64,000 nt of DNA from Streptomyces sp. H27-H5 (GCF_026627505.1 NZ_JAPNLK010000012.1:62001-126000); one strand, 5' to 3'; positions 40,365 through 49,858 are shown, counted from the stretch's first letter. Notes: a model not told the origin generated them from the sequence alone. Numbers and translations are program-made.

Positions 40365-42170
40365 CTACTGGTGCTGCTTGACCGACTTTTCGACGGGCTC
40401 GGTCTCCTTGGCCTCGACCGGCTTGCGCAGCGCGATGTTCAGCTCGCGCAGACGGGTCTCCTCCAGCACGGTGGGCGCGCCCATCATCAGGTCCTGCGCG
40501 TTGCCGTTGAGCGGGAAGGCGATCGTCTCGCGGATGTTCGGCTCGTCGGCGAGCAGCATCACGATGCGGTCGACACCGGGGGCGATGCCGCCGTGCGGCG
40601 GGGCGCCGAGACGGAACGCGCGGAGCATGCCCGCGAACTCGCGCTCGACGGTCTCGGCCTCGTAACCGGCGATCTCGAAGGCCTTCAGCATGACCTCGGG
40701 CTCGTGGTTGCGGATGGCGCCGGAGGACAGCTCGATGCCGTTGCAGACGATGTCGTACTGCCAGGCCAGGATGTCCAGCGGGTCCTTCTCCTCCAGGTCC
40801 TTCATGCCGCCCTGGGGCATGGAGAACGGGTTGTGGGAGAAGTCGATCTTGCCGGTCTCCTCGTCCTTCTCGTACATCGGGAAGTCGACGATCCAGCAGA
40901 AGCGGAAGACGTTCTCCTCGAAGTGGCCCGCGCGCTTGGCCGCCTCGACGCGGACGCCGGACATGATCTTGGAGACCTCGTCGAACTCGCCCGCGCCGAA
41001 GAACACCGCGTGGCCGGCCGCGAGGCCGAGACGCTCGGTGAGGACCTTGACGTTCTCCTCGGTGAGGAACTTGGCGATCGGGCCGGTCAGCGCGCCGTCC
41101 TCGCCCACGCGGACCCAGGCCAGGCCCTTGGCGCCGAGCGAGATCGCGTACTCGCCGAGCCCGTCGAAGAACTTGCGGGGCTGCGCGGCGGTGTCCGGGA
41201 CGGCCAGCGCACGCACGTGCTTGCCGGCGAACGCCTTGAACTCCGAGCCCTCGAACACGTCGGTGATGTCGACGAGTTCCAGCTTGGCGCGCAGGTCGGG
41301 CTTGTCGTTGCCGTACTTCAGCATCGACTCGCGGAACGGGATCCGCGGGAAGGGGGAGGTGACCTCGCGGCCGTTGCCGAACTCGGTGAAGAGCTCGGTC
41401 ATCAGGCGCTCGATCGGCTGGAAGACGTCCTCCTGCTCGACGAAGGACATCTCGACGTCGAGCTGGTAGAACTCGCCCGGCGAACGGTCGGCGCGGGCGT
41501 CCTCGTCGCGGAAGCAGGGCGCGATCTGGAAGTACCGGTCGAAGCCGGAGATCATCAGCAGCTGCTTGAACTGCTGCGGCGCCTGCGGCAGGGCGTAGAA
41601 CTTGCCCGGGTTGAGGCGGGACGGGACGACGAAGTCACGGGCGCCCTCGGGGGAGGTCGCGGTGAGGATCGGCGTCGCCATCTCGTTGAAGCCGAGGGCC
41701 ACCATCTTCGAGCGGATGGAGGCGATGACGGCCGAGCGCAGCATGATGTTGCGGTGCATGCGCTCGCGGCGCAGGTCGAGGAAGCGGTACTCCAGGCGGC
41801 GCTCCTCGTTCACCCCGTCGTCGGTGTTGATGGTGAAGGGCAGCGGGGCGGACGCGCCGAGCACCTCGACCTCGGAGACCTCGATCTCGATGTCGCCGGT
41901 GGGCAGCTCCGGGTTCACGTTGTCCGCGCCACGGGAGAGGACCTTGCCGTCGATGCGGACGACGGTCTCCTTGGAGACGCTGCTCAGGGCCTCGTTCGCG
42001 GCGGTGCCGGGACGGGCCACGAGCTGCGTGATGCCGTAGTGGTCACGGAGATCGATGAAGAGGATGCCGCCCAGGTCTCGACGGTTGTGCAGCCAGCCGC
42101 TCAGCCTGACGTCGGCGTTGACGTCGGAGGCTCGGAGCTCGCCGCACGTGTGGGACCTGTACCGATGCAT
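40365..42170 (-). CDS. aspS: Aspartyl-tRNA synthetase
   Basis: A 601-residue class IIb synthetase that charges tRNA-Asp. The N-terminal anticodon-binding OB fold ([23 protein letters not shown]) is followed by motif 2 ([18 protein letters not shown]), the bacterial GAD insertion and motif 3 ([14 protein letters not shown]). Length is that of bacterial AspRS. The ATG at 42170 gives the conserved [13 protein letters not shown] start. It is transcribed alone, divergent from the PP2C regulator; a terminator follows. Confidence 0.98.
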   Translation of the reverse strand: MHRYRSHTCGELRASDVNADVRLSGWLHNRRDLGGILFIDLRDHYGITQLVARPGTAANEALSSVSKETVVRIDGKVLSRGADNVNPELPTGDIEIEVSEVEVLGASAPLPFTINTDDGVNEERRLEYRFLDLRRERMHRNIMLRSAVIASIRSKMVALGFNEMATPILTATSPEGARDFVVPSRLNPGKFYALPQAPQQFKQLLMISGFDRYFQIAPCFRDEDARADRSPGEFYQLDVEMSFVEQEDVFQPIERLMTELFTEFGNGREVTSPFPRIPFRESMLKYGNDKPDLRAKLELVDITDVFEGSEFKAFAGKHVRALAVPDTAAQPRKFFDGLGEYAISLGAKGLAWVRVGEDGALTGPIAKFLTEENVKVLTERLGLAAGHAVFFGAGEFDEVSKIMSGVRVEAAKRAGHFEENVFRFCWIVDFPMYEKDEETGKIDFSHNPFSMPQGGMKDLEEKDPLDILAWQYDIVCNGIELSSGAIRNHEPEVMLKAFEIAGYEAETVEREFAGMLRAFRLGAPPHGGIAPGVDRIVMLLADEPNIRETIAFPLNGNAQDLMMGAPTVLEETRLRELNIALRKPVEAKETEPVEKSVKQHQ

Positions 42171-42409
42171 CAGTCATCCAGTTCTTCGCGATACCAGGGT
42201 GGATTCAACCGTCCCCAGGTTACCGTCCGGGCCCCGGCCGCGCGGGCGGGGCCGGGGCGGCCCGGTCCGGCGGCCGTGTGGCCGCCCGTGGCAGGGGCTC
42301 GCGGGCGGGCCCCGGGCGCGACCTGGGACGGGGTGCGGGGGACGGCCGGGAAGCGGGTCCGGGGGCCGTGAACAGGCACGCCCGGATCATCACCTGTAAA
42401 GATGACCGA

Positions 42410-44656
42410 GTGCGTACCGAGGATGTCCTGGCCGCGATCGCGACCGGCCTGTGGCGATGGGACAACGGGTCCGGGACCGTCACGCTCGACGGCGAGGCCG
42501 CCCGGCTGCTCGGTCTGCCCCCGGAGCACGTGGTCCTGCCGGAGGTCGCCGTACGGTCCCGGTTCCACCCGGTGGACTGGAACGAGATCAACGGCATCGT
42601 GAACCTGGCCGTCGCCGAGGGCACCCTCGCCGAAGCCCGGCTGCGGATCATGGACGAGGACGGGCGGGTGCTGCGCACCGTGCGCAGCCGCTCCAAGCCC
42701 GTGGAGAACCGCGCCCCGGACGGCCGTGTGGACTACGAGCTGATCGGCACCATCCAGGAGATCGCCGAGCCGCAGCCCGGCACCACCGCCGTGCACACCC
42801 CGATCACCGGGGACTGGCGGCGCTCCCGCGAGGCGTTCCTGCTGGACGCGGGCCGGGCGCTCGCCGAGGCGCGGTCCACGGCGGAGGTGCTGCGGGTGGC
42901 GGCGTCGCTGTCCATGCCCGGGTTCAGTCCCGACGGGCTGGCCGTGTTCGGTGTGGCCGGCGACCGGCTGTCGATCATCGGGCACCACGGGCACGGTCCG
43001 GGGGCCGAGGATCCCTTCGCGGAGATGCAGCTGGACACGGACTGTCCGGCGGCGGAGGTCGTGCGCACCGGACGGGCGATCTACCTGCCGTCCCCGGAGG
43101 ACTACAAGCTCCGCTTCCCGGCGATCTGGCCCCTGGCCCGGCACTTCGGCCGGATCTCCTGGGCCTTCCTCCCGCTGATCGTGGCGGGGCGGACCATGGG
43201 CGCCTGGATGGCCGCGTTCAAGCACCCGGTGTCCTTCTCGCCGGACGAGCGGTCGGTGCTGACGACGGTGGCCCGGATGCTGGCCCAGGCCCTCCAGCGG
43301 GCGGGCGTGGCGGAATCCGAGCGGGAGCTGACGACCGGCCTCCAGCGGTCGATGATGCCGCAGCTCGGCCCGGAGATCCCGGGCATGGCCCTCGCCGCCC
43401 GGTACGTCCCGACCGGCGGCGGGCTCCAGGTCGGCGGCGACTGGTACGACATGATCCCGCTGCCGTCGGGCCGGTTCGCCCTGGTCATCGGGGACGTGCA
43501 GGGCCACGATGTACGGGCCGCCGGGCTGATGGGCCAGCTGCGGATCGCCGTGCGGGCGTACGCCTCCGAGGGCCACCGACCGGACGCGGTGCTCTCGCGG
43601 GCCTCCCGGTTCCTCGCCGGGCTGTGCTCCACCCAGGACACGGCCGACTCGGCGTCCTACGACGACACCGACTTCCTCAGCCCGCGCTTCGCGACCTGCC
43701 TGTACGTGGAGTGCGACCCGCGGACGGGAACGCTGGAGGTGGCGCGGGCCGGCCACCCCGAGCCCGTGGTCCGGATGACGGACGGCACCGTGCTGATGCG
43801 GTCCACGGCCGGCGGGCTGCCGCTCGGCATCGTCCCGGACACCGACTACCCGACGACCCGGTTCACCCTCGAACCCGGCGAGACGATGATGCTGTGCACC
43901 GACGGGCTCATCGAGACCGGCGGCCACGACCTGGACACGGGCTGGGCCCGGCTGCGGGCCATCCTGGAGACCGAGGCCCCGGACGACGGGACCCTCGACG
44001 GCGACATGGCGGCCGGGCACTTGGAGAAGCTGGCCGATCTGCTGGTGCAGGCCGTGCACGGGCCGTCCTCGCACCACACCACCGGCCCGCTGGCCGATCG
44101 GCGCGAGGACGACATAGCCGTGGTCCTGCTGTGCCGCGAGGGCGCGGGCTGTGGCTGCGGCACCCCGCAGACCCACCCGGCGCCGCCGTCGCGCCGCACC
44201 CTGCTGACCGTGGCGCAGGCGGAGCCGGCCCGGATCGCGGGAGCCCGCCGACAGATCCGGGAGCTGCTGCACGACTGGGCGGACTCCGAGCAGGTCGACT
44301 CGGCGGTGCTGATGGTCTCCGAGATGGTGACGAACGTACTGGTGCACACGGACGGCGACGCGGTGCTGGTCGCGGACGCGGTGGGCGAGCCCGGAACCAG
44401 GCGGCTGCGCGTGGAGGTGGCCGACTCCAGCGACGAACTGCCCCACAAGCGGCACCCCGGCGAGATGGCGTCGAGCGGACGCGGTGTGCTGCTGATGGAG
44501 ATGCTCGCCGACGCGTGGGGCGTCGACCCGCGCGGCGAGGGCAAGTCGATCTGGTTCGAACTGCGCGAACAGTCCAAACCCACCCCGGACGCGAACCCCG
44601 GCGCGGACACGACCCCCGACCCCGACGCGAACACGGCCTCCCCGCCCCGACCGTGA
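42410..44656 (+). CDS. PAS-GAF-PP2C phosphatase with C-terminal HATPase domain
   Basis: A 748-residue cytosolic signalling protein. A PAS-like domain (about 1-115, GLWRWDNGSGTVTLDG) and a GAF domain (~135-295) precede a SpoIIE-type PP2C domain (~310-580) with metal ligands in VGGDWYD, IGDVQGHD, CTDGLIE and REDDIAV. A Cys-rich linker (GAGCGCGTPQTHP) leads to an RsbW-like ATPase (SEMVTNVLVHT, GRGVLLMEMLADAWG). Having phosphatase and kinase modules in one chain suggests it sets the phosphorylation of an anti-anti-sigma factor. The GTG at 42410 is preceded by a TAAAGAT box and no ribosome site. Confidence 0.92.
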   Translation: MRTEDVLAAIATGLWRWDNGSGTVTLDGEAARLLGLPPEHVVLPEVAVRSRFHPVDWNEINGIVNLAVAEGTLAEARLRIMDEDGRVLRTVRSRSKPVENRAPDGRVDYELIGTIQEIAEPQPGTTAVHTPITGDWRRSREAFLLDAGRALAEARSTAEVLRVAASLSMPGFSPDGLAVFGVAGDRLSIIGHHGHGPGAEDPFAEMQLDTDCPAAEVVRTGRAIYLPSPEDYKLRFPAIWPLARHFGRISWAFLPLIVAGRTMGAWMAAFKHPVSFSPDERSVLTTVARMLAQALQRAGVAESERELTTGLQRSMMPQLGPEIPGMALAARYVPTGGGLQVGGDWYDMIPLPSGRFALVIGDVQGHDVRAAGLMGQLRIAVRAYASEGHRPDAVLSRASRFLAGLCSTQDTADSASYDDTDFLSPRFATCLYVECDPRTGTLEVARAGHPEPVVRMTDGTVLMRSTAGGLPLGIVPDTDYPTTRFTLEPGETMMLCTDGLIETGGHDLDTGWARLRAILETEAPDDGTLDGDMAAGHLEKLADLLVQAVHGPSSHHTTGPLADRREDDIAVVLLCREGAGCGCGTPQTHPAPPSRRTLLTVAQAEPARIAGARRQIRELLHDWADSEQVDSAVLMVSEMVTNVLVHTDGDAVLVADAVGEPGTRRLRVEVADSSDELPHKRHPGEMASSGRGVLLMEMLADAWGVDPRGEGKSIWFELREQSKPTPDANPGADTTPDPDANTASPPRP

Positions 44657-44688
44657 GCGCCCGGACGGGACATCCTGCCCGGGCGTGG

Positions 44689-44694
44689 TTGGAT
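44689..44694 (+). promoter_or_regulatory. Possible -10 box of a leaderless AI-2E-type gene
   Basis: TTGGAT lies six bases before the GTG at 44701, and no ribosome site is present, the arrangement seen at several genes in this window. Confidence 0.3.
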
Positions 44695-44700
44695 GCAGCG

Positions 44701-45768
44701 GTGTCGACTCCCCTGCTCCCCGAGCCCGTCCGGCGGCTGGCTGCCTGGTGCGCCGTCTTCCTGCTCGTCGCCGGCGTCGTCGCGGTGATCGTCTGGTTGT
44801 GCGCCACCTTCCGGACCGCCGTGACGCCTGCGCTGCTCGCCCTGCTCGGGACGGCCCTGCTCGGACCGATGCACCGGCGGCTCATCCGCATGAAGGTCAA
44901 CCGGTCGCTCGCCGCCGCGTTGACCTGCCTCGCGGTGGTGGCGTTCGTCGGCGGGGTCTCGTACGCCGTCTCCCTCGCGCTGATCGACACCGGCGACCAG
45001 ATCGCCGCCTCGCTGCGACGCGCCGGCGAGGACCTCGCCCGTCATCTGGGCGCGGCCGGCACGTCGTTGGAGGACATGGCGGAGAACGCCAAGGGGCTGT
45101 TGGCCAAGTTCGGCGGCACGGCCGCCTCCGGGGTGATCGCCGGCATAAGCGTCGTCGGCGAGGTCATCGGCACCTCGATCCTCGCGCTCCTGCTGATCTT
45201 CTTCTTCCTGCGGGATTCCGACCGCGCCGCCGGCGCCCTGCGTTCGCTGGGGCCGCGCGCGGCCGGCGACATCGTGGAGGCGATGGCCCGACGGGCCTTC
45301 GAGGCCGTCGAGGGGTTCATGCGCGGGACCACCTTCATCGCCCTGATCGACGCCGTCTGCATCACGATCGGCCTGCTGATCCTGCGCGTGCCCGGCGCGT
45401 TCGGTCTGGGCGCACTGGTCTTCGTCGGCGCCTACATCCCGTACCTCGGCGCCTTCCTCTCCGGCGCCATCGCCGTGCTCGTCGCCCTCGCCGACCGGGG
45501 GTGGGTGATCGGCCTGTGGGTGCTCGGCGTGGTGCTCGCCGTCCAGGTGCTGGAGGGGCACGTGCTCCAGCCGGTGATCCAGAGCCGTACCGTGCAGATG
45601 CACCCGGCGGTGGTCATGCTGGCCATCACCGCCGGCGCCGGCGTGGCCGGGATCCTCGGGATGCTCCTCGCCGTCCCCCTCACCGCCGCCGCCTTCGGCG
45701 TCGCGTCGGAACTCCGCACCCGCTACGAAACCCCACCCGCCCCGCACCCCGAGACGCCCCCGGCCTGA
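44701..45768 (+). CDS. AI-2E family transporter (PerM-like membrane protein)
   Basis: A 355-residue membrane protein with about seven to eight helices and the family signature region VGAYIPYLGAFLSG, followed by LEGHVLQPVIQSRTVQMHPAVVM. The central amphipathic segment (~95-145) is typical. Members are named after the TqsA autoinducer-2 exporter; others act in sodium/proton exchange, so the substrate is uncertain. The start is the GTG at 44701. Confidence 0.9.
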   Translation: MSTPLLPEPVRRLAAWCAVFLLVAGVVAVIVWLCATFRTAVTPALLALLGTALLGPMHRRLIRMKVNRSLAAALTCLAVVAFVGGVSYAVSLALIDTGDQIAASLRRAGEDLARHLGAAGTSLEDMAENAKGLLAKFGGTAASGVIAGISVVGEVIGTSILALLLIFFFLRDSDRAAGALRSLGPRAAGDIVEAMARRAFEAVEGFMRGTTFIALIDAVCITIGLLILRVPGAFGLGALVFVGAYIPYLGAFLSGAIAVLVALADRGWVIGLWVLGVVLAVQVLEGHVLQPVIQSRTVQMHPAVVMLAITAGAGVAGILGMLLAVPLTAAAFGVASELRTRYETPPAPHPETPPA

Positions 45769-45770
45769 GC

Positions 45771-45809
45771 CCGCCGGTCCGGCGCCCGCCGGTCCGGCGC
45801 CCGCCGGTA
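45771..45809. repeat. 15-base tandem repeat (2.6 copies)
   Basis: CCGCCGGTCCGGCGC is repeated at 45771-45785 and 45786-45800, with a partial third copy to 45809, just after the AI-2E transporter stop. Confidence 0.8.
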
Positions 45810-45816
45810 CCGCACG

Positions 45817-45856
45817 CGACGAAGGCGCCGCCCGGGATCCGGGGGCGCCTTCGTCG
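45817..45856. terminator. Bidirectional hairpin between AI-2E transporter and pirin genes
   Basis: CGACGAAGGCGCC (45817-45829) and GGCGCCTTCGTCG (45844-45856) form a perfect 13-base stem with a 14-base loop between two convergent genes. Confidence 0.88.
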
Positions 45857-45881
45857 TGGGGTGACCGCGTGGGGCGGTCGG

Positions 45882-46844
45882 TCAGCGGGTGCGCGCCGTC
45901 GTGGGGACGGTGCCCAGGCGGCCGGCCTGGAAGTCGTCGAACGCCTGCTGGAGTTCGTGCTTGCTGTTCATGACGAACGGGCCGTAGTGCGCCATCGGCT
46001 CACGGATCGGGCGACCGCCGAGCAGGACGACCTCCAGGTCCGGGGCGTTGGAGTCCTGGGACTCGTCCGCGCGGACGGTCAGGGAACCGCCCTCGCCGAA
46101 CACCGCCGTCTGGCCCTTGTGGATCGGCCGGCGGTCCTGGCCGACCGAACCGCGCCCTGCCAGGACGTAGGCGAGGGCGTTGAAGTCCTCGCGCCACGGC
46201 AGGGTGATCTGGGCGCCCGGGGTGATGGTCGCGTGGATCATCGTGATCGGGGTGTGGGTGATGCCGGGGCCCTCGTGGCCGTCCAGTTCACCGGCGATCA
46301 CGCGGAGCAGCGAGCCGCCGTCCGGGGTGGACAGCAACTGCACCTGGCCGCCGCCGATGTCCTGGTAGCGCGGGGGCATCATCTTGTCGGTGGCCGGGAG
46401 GTTCACCCACAGCTGGAGGCCGTGGAAGAGCCCGCCCGAGACGACGAGGGACTCCGGCGGTGCCTCGATGTGCAGGAGGCCCGAACCGGCGGTCATCCAC
46501 TGGGTGTCGCCCCCGTTGATGACTCCGCCGCCGCCGTTGCTGTCCTGGTGGACGAAGGTTCCGTCGATCAGGTACGTGACGGTCTCGAAGCCGCGGTGGG
46601 GGTGCCAGGGGGTGCCCTTCGGCTCGCCCGGCGCGTACTCCACCTCGCCCATCTGGTCCATCATGATGAACGGGTCGAGGTACTGGTAGTTGATCCCGGC
46701 GAACGCGCGGCGCACCGGGAACCCCTCGCCCTCGAAACCACCCGGGGCGGTCGTGACGGCCAGCACCTTGCGGGCGGCGGTCTCCTGGGCGGGCTCCGCG
46801 ACGCGGGGGAGCGTCAACGGGTTCTCCACAGTCACTGCAGGCAT
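45882..46844 (-). CDS. Pirin family protein
   Basis: A 320-residue bicupin. The N-terminal cupin has the metal ligands in PHRGFETVTYLIDG (HPHRGF), a later His in GLLHIEAPPE and Glu nearby. A C-terminal pirin domain contains FGEGGSLTVRADE. Bacterial pirins bind iron and may act as quercetin dioxygenases or protein modulators. The gene is single, with a possible operator just upstream; a terminator is shared with the convergent gene. Confidence 0.94.
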   Translation of the reverse strand: MPAVTVENPLTLPRVAEPAQETAARKVLAVTTAPGGFEGEGFPVRRAFAGINYQYLDPFIMMDQMGEVEYAPGEPKGTPWHPHRGFETVTYLIDGTFVHQDSNGGGGVINGGDTQWMTAGSGLLHIEAPPESLVVSGGLFHGLQLWVNLPATDKMMPPRYQDIGGGQVQLLSTPDGGSLLRVIAGELDGHEGPGITHTPITMIHATITPGAQITLPWREDFNALAYVLAGRGSVGQDRRPIHKGQTAVFGEGGSLTVRADESQDSNAPDLEVVLLGGRPIREPMAHYGPFVMNSKHELQQAFDDFQAGRLGTVPTTARTR

Positions 46845-46867
46845 GGTCGGAACCTCCTTCTGGCGCC

Positions 46868-46884
46868 GAGTTTAGTTGAAACTC
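46868..46884. promoter_or_regulatory. Palindromic operator candidate upstream of pirin
   Basis: GAGTTT-AGTTG-AAACTC is a perfect 6-base inverted repeat with a 5-base centre, 24 bases upstream of the pirin ATG. AT-rich spaced palindromes of this type are bound by MarR/TetR-class regulators that often control pirin genes. No regulator gene is adjacent. Confidence 0.5.
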
Positions 46885-47005
46885 GAACTTTCTGCCACAC
46901 CCCGCAGAACAGCGCGCCGCCCGATGTCATTCCCGCGTCAACCCCGAGTCCCCGACCTGAGTCTTTCCACCGGCAGAGGACGAGGACCGACCGAGGGGGC
47001 ACCAC

Positions 47006-47518
47006 GTGGACGACATCGACCGGAACGGCAGCCGACCCGCCGAGCACGCCGGGCACGCCGGGCACGCCGGGCACGCCGGGCACGCCGAGAACTCCGGCAG
47101 CGACAAGCACGACGAGCCCGATCGGCGCGACGAGCCCGACGAACGCCGCTCACCGGTGCTCTCCGCGCTCCTGTGGTCCCTCGTCACCGCGGCCTGCCTG
47201 TTCGGCGCCGGTTACGCCGCCTTCCGCTGGGCGTCGACCGGCATGCCGTTGTCGCCGCAGCCCGGCTCCCCGTGGGCGTACCTCGCCACCTGGAGCGCGT
47301 TCTGCTTCGTCGGCTGCCTGCTGCTCCGCTGGGCGGCGGTCACCGAGGGCGGCGAGGGCACGGGCTACGTGGTCCTGGTCGTCGCCTTCGCCGGCGTCCG
47401 GCAGAGCCTGGCCCACCGCCCGGACCTCGACCTGCTCTGGGCCTGGGCCGTACCCGCACTCCTGCTGGGCACCGCCGCCGCCCTGGCCTGGCGCCGCCGC
47501 GCCGCGCACCGCTCCTGA
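47006..47518 (+). CDS. Membrane protein with His-Ala-Gly repeats at the N-terminus
   Basis: A 170-residue protein. The first 48 residues are hydrophilic and contain four His-Ala-Gly triplets followed by a His/Asp/Glu-rich stretch. Four hydrophobic segments follow from residue ~50. The GTG at 47006 has GAGGGGG at 5-6 bases. The His/Asp-rich cytosolic end could bind metal (inference). Family not recognised. Confidence 0.75.
   Translation: MDDIDRNGSRPAEHAGHAGHAGHAGHAENSGSDKHDEPDRRDEPDERRSPVLSALLWSLVTAACLFGAGYAAFRWASTGMPLSPQPGSPWAYLATWSAFCFVGCLLLRWAAVTEGGEGTGYVVLVVAFAGVRQSLAHRPDLDLLWAWAVPALLLGTAAALAWRRRAAHRS
47041..47090 (+). repeat. 9-base tandem repeat coding for His-Ala-Gly
   Basis: The unit GCACGCCGG is repeated about five times in frame. 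Copy number probably varies between strains by slippage. Confidence 0.85.
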
Positions 47519-47587
47519 GCCCGCGACGACGCCGGCCCGCCCCGGCGGTGCCGGGACGGGCCGATGCGAGGCGTGGGGAGGGCCGGG

Positions 47588-48052
47588 CTAGCCGTACATC
47601 CGGCGCATCGCGAAGTCGACCATCTGCTCGACGGCCTTCGCGTCGAACACCATCCGGTGGTCACCCTCCATGTCGAGGACGAAGCCGTAGCCGGTCGGCA
47701 GCAGATCGATCACCTCGGCGCCGGTGATCACGAAGTACTTGGACTCCTTGCCGGCGTACTGGCGCAGCTCCTTGAGCGTGGTGAACATGGGGATCACCGG
47801 CTGCTGCGTGTTGTGCAACGCCAGGAAGCCCGGGGTGTCGCCGCGCGGACAGTAGACCTTCGAGGTCGCGAAGATCTGCTGGAAGTCCTCGGCGGACAGC
47901 GACCCGGTCGTGAAGGCCCGCACCGCGTCGGCGAGCGACGGCGGCGAGGGCTCGGGGTACAGCGGCGGCTGCTGCGCGTAGCCCTGCTGGGGCGGGGGCT
48001 GCTGCGCATAGCCCTGCTGCTGGGCGCCCGGAGTCTGGTCGTAGCCGTACAT
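47588..48052 (-). CDS. SseB-domain protein with Gln/Pro-rich N-terminus
   Basis: A 154-residue protein. The first ~35 residues are Gln/Pro/Tyr-rich with two GYAQQPP copies. The remainder matches the SseB N-terminal domain family (LADAVRAFTTGSLSAEDF, TPGFLALHNTQQPVIPMFTT, LLPTGYGFVLDMEGDHRMVF), found in many Streptomyces cytosolic proteins of unknown role and despite the name unrelated to a type III system here. ATG 48052 is preferred over a GTG at 48061. Confidence 0.85.
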   Translation of the reverse strand: MYGYDQTPGAQQQGYAQQPPPQQGYAQQPPLYPEPSPPSLADAVRAFTTGSLSAEDFQQIFATSKVYCPRGDTPGFLALHNTQQPVIPMFTTLKELRQYAGKESKYFVITGAEVIDLLPTGYGFVLDMEGDHRMVFDAKAVEQMVDFAMRRMYG

Positions 48053-48107
48053 GCGGCCCACCCTACCGAGCGCCCGACGCCGTACCCGCCGGTACCGGCC
48101 ACCACCC

Positions 48108-48323
48108 TCAGCCGGACAGCTCCCCGGCCTTCAGCGCCCGCACGAACGGAACCCATGCGGCGGCCGTGACGATCACGGCGGGGCCGTGCCGACGCTTGGA
48201 GTCCCGGACCGGTACGAGACCGGTGACGCCGTCGGCGACCTCGACGCAGTCGCCGCCGTCACCGTTGCTGTAACTGCTCTTGCGCCAGACGGCGCTGTCC
48301 AAGTCAGTCTGCGTGATTGCCAT
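48108..48323 (-). CDS. DUF397 protein of a WhiJ-like locus
   Basis: A 71-residue protein with the DUF397 hallmarks WRKSSYSNGDGGDCVEVAD and VRDSKRRHGPAVIVTAAAWVPFV. Such proteins are encoded beside XRE/DUF5753 regulators and antagonise them. Its start overlaps the end of the regulator gene by 20 bases, so the two are co-translated. Confidence 0.95.
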   Translation of the reverse strand: MAITQTDLDSAVWRKSSYSNGDGGDCVEVADGVTGLVPVRDSKRRHGPAVIVTAAAWVPFVRALKAGELSG

Positions 48324-49155
48324 TGCGGAGTTCCTCAGCCGTGGATTCGATCATGGCAAGAGACGCCTCCGATGACAGCGCGGCGGCCCTGAGGCGATCG
48401 TAAGCCTTGGCGTACTGCCTCACGAGGGCCGGATCGTCGATGAGTTGACCGTGATACGGGCCCTCCGTGTAGACGACCGGCGGCTGGTCGTCGAACTCCA
48501 TGAGCGTGACCGGGAGCATGCCCAGGAGGGACACGGTTCCGTTCCACGGAAGCACCTGTGGAACGATCCGGCGGCGCCTGGCCAGGGTGGCGATCAGATC
48601 CAACTGCTCGGCCATCCCGGCAGGAGGAAGCATCGTGTGCCGCAGCAGGGACTCGTGCAGGATCACCCAGTACTCGGGCCGCTGCGGCGCCTCGAACAGC
48701 CGGCTTCGTTCCATGCGCTGCCGCACCTTCGCCTCCACCTGCTCAGGCAGTTCCAGCGGATGCGTCGCGTAGACAGTCGCCTGCGCGTACGCCTCGGTCT
48801 GCAAGAGCCCGGGGATGACCGCGTTGGCCCACCCCTCGATCGTTCGTGCCCGCGTCTCCGACTCCGCGACCGGAGCGAAGTACGACGCGTGCGCGCCCTG
48901 CCGGGCCTTGCGCACGTCCTCGCAGCACCGCTCGAAGAAGCCGTCCGTGCGCAGCACCCGGTCCACGTGCCGTGCCAGATCCAAGGGCATGCGCCGCTGG
49001 GCCCGTTCGATCTCGCTGAGGTAGCTCACCCCGTAGAAGCTGCCCTCCACGGTCTCCTGGAGCGTCAGTCCGGCTCGTTCCCGCTGCCAGCGCAACTCCT
49101 TCCCGTAGAAGGCCGGAACGCCCGCCGAGCCGTCAATGTCCTTGCGTGCGGCCAT
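48304..49155 (-). CDS. XRE-family regulator with DUF5753 domain (WhiJ-like)
   Basis: A 283-residue regulator with an N-terminal helix-turn-helix (GKELRWQRERAGLTLQETV, YLSEIERAQR) and a C-terminal DUF5753 ligand-type domain (IPGLLQTEAYAQA, PEYWVILHESLLR). WhiJ and its many paralogues in Streptomyces influence aerial development and antibiotics and work with DUF397 and ATPase partners; both lie next to this gene. The ATG at 49155 has AAAGGGCGGG upstream. Confidence 0.94.
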   Translation of the reverse strand: MAARKDIDGSAGVPAFYGKELRWQRERAGLTLQETVEGSFYGVSYLSEIERAQRRMPLDLARHVDRVLRTDGFFERCCEDVRKARQGAHASYFAPVAESETRARTIEGWANAVIPGLLQTEAYAQATVYATHPLELPEQVEAKVRQRMERSRLFEAPQRPEYWVILHESLLRHTMLPPAGMAEQLDLIATLARRRRIVPQVLPWNGTVSLLGMLPVTLMEFDDQPPVVYTEGPYHGQLIDDPALVRQYAKAYDRLRAAALSSEASLAMIESTAEELRNGNHAD

Positions 49156-49274
49156 CGTCGCAGCCCGCCCTTTCACACCTCGCGCCGTGGACCGGAAACC
49201 CTTCCCACGGTACGCACCGCGACCCCACGCTGTGAGGGCTTCGTCACACTCCGCACAGGAACGGATGCCCCCCC

Positions 49275-49490
49275 ATGAGCGACCACGTCGGCGACCGCCT
49301 CGCCATCGAGGCACTGACCGAGCTCCGCAGTGCGCTGACCGCGCACGGGATCACGCTCCCCTCGCTCGACCTGCACCTTCCCTCCTACGCCGCGACCCAC
49401 CGCACGCCGACCCTGCTCGCCCTCGGGTCGTGCAACCCGGCCACCGCCCGCGCCCTCGCCGCCACCCTGAACCGGGCCCCGCGCCGGTGA
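49275..49490 (+). CDS. Small protein coupled to an anti-sigma-like ATPase
   Basis: A 71-residue helical protein (AIEALTELRSALTAHG, ATARALAATLNRA). Its TGA overlaps the GTG of the following ATPase gene (GTGA), so the two are translationally coupled. It is divergent from the XRE regulator across 119 bases. It resembles small proteins seen at other WhiJ-like loci; role unknown. Confidence 0.78.
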   Translation: MSDHVGDRLAIEALTELRSALTAHGITLPSLDLHLPSYAATHRTPTLLALGSCNPATARALAATLNRAPRR

Positions 49491-49858
49491 GGCCGTTCCG
49501 TGCCGGGGTGCTCGCGCTGCCGCAGGAGCTGTCGGCGTTGCGGCGGGCTGTGCGGGCGCACGTGGACGCGCCCTGCCACGACCTCCAGCTCTGCGTGAGC
49601 GAGCTGGTCGGGAACGTGATCGTGCACGTCGGAGAGGGCACTCCCGTGACCCTCGCCATCACCCGCACGGCCGAGGGCCGCACCCGGGTGGAGGTCAGCG
49701 ACCCCGACCCCCGCATGTGGCCCGTCCTGCGCCGGGCGACGGACGAGGACGAGGGCGGTCGGGGCCTGGCCGTGCTCGACGCCGTCGCCGCCCGCTGGGG
49801 CGTGCGTCCCGGCCCGTACAGCGGCAAGACCGTCTGGGCCGAACTCCCGCCCCCGTAG
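49487..49858 (+). CDS. RsbW-like ATPase of the WhiJ-like locus
   Basis: A 123-residue GHKL ATPase with N-box CVSELVGNVIVHV, G1 VSDPDPRMWP and G2 GGRGLAVLDAVAARWG, ending KTVWAEL. It is a minimal anti-sigma-type kinase of the group that accompanies XRE/DUF397 pairs. The GTG at 49487 overlaps the preceding stop by four bases. Confidence 0.9.
   Translation: MRPFRAGVLALPQELSALRRAVRAHVDAPCHDLQLCVSELVGNVIVHVGEGTPVTLAITRTAEGRTRVEVSDPDPRMWPVLRRATDEDEGGRGLAVLDAVAARWGVRPGPYSGKTVWAELPPP

Noticed and set aside
47041..47090. Possible CRISPR-like direct repeats
   Set aside because: The 9-base units are contiguous without spacers and code for His-Ala-Gly in frame.
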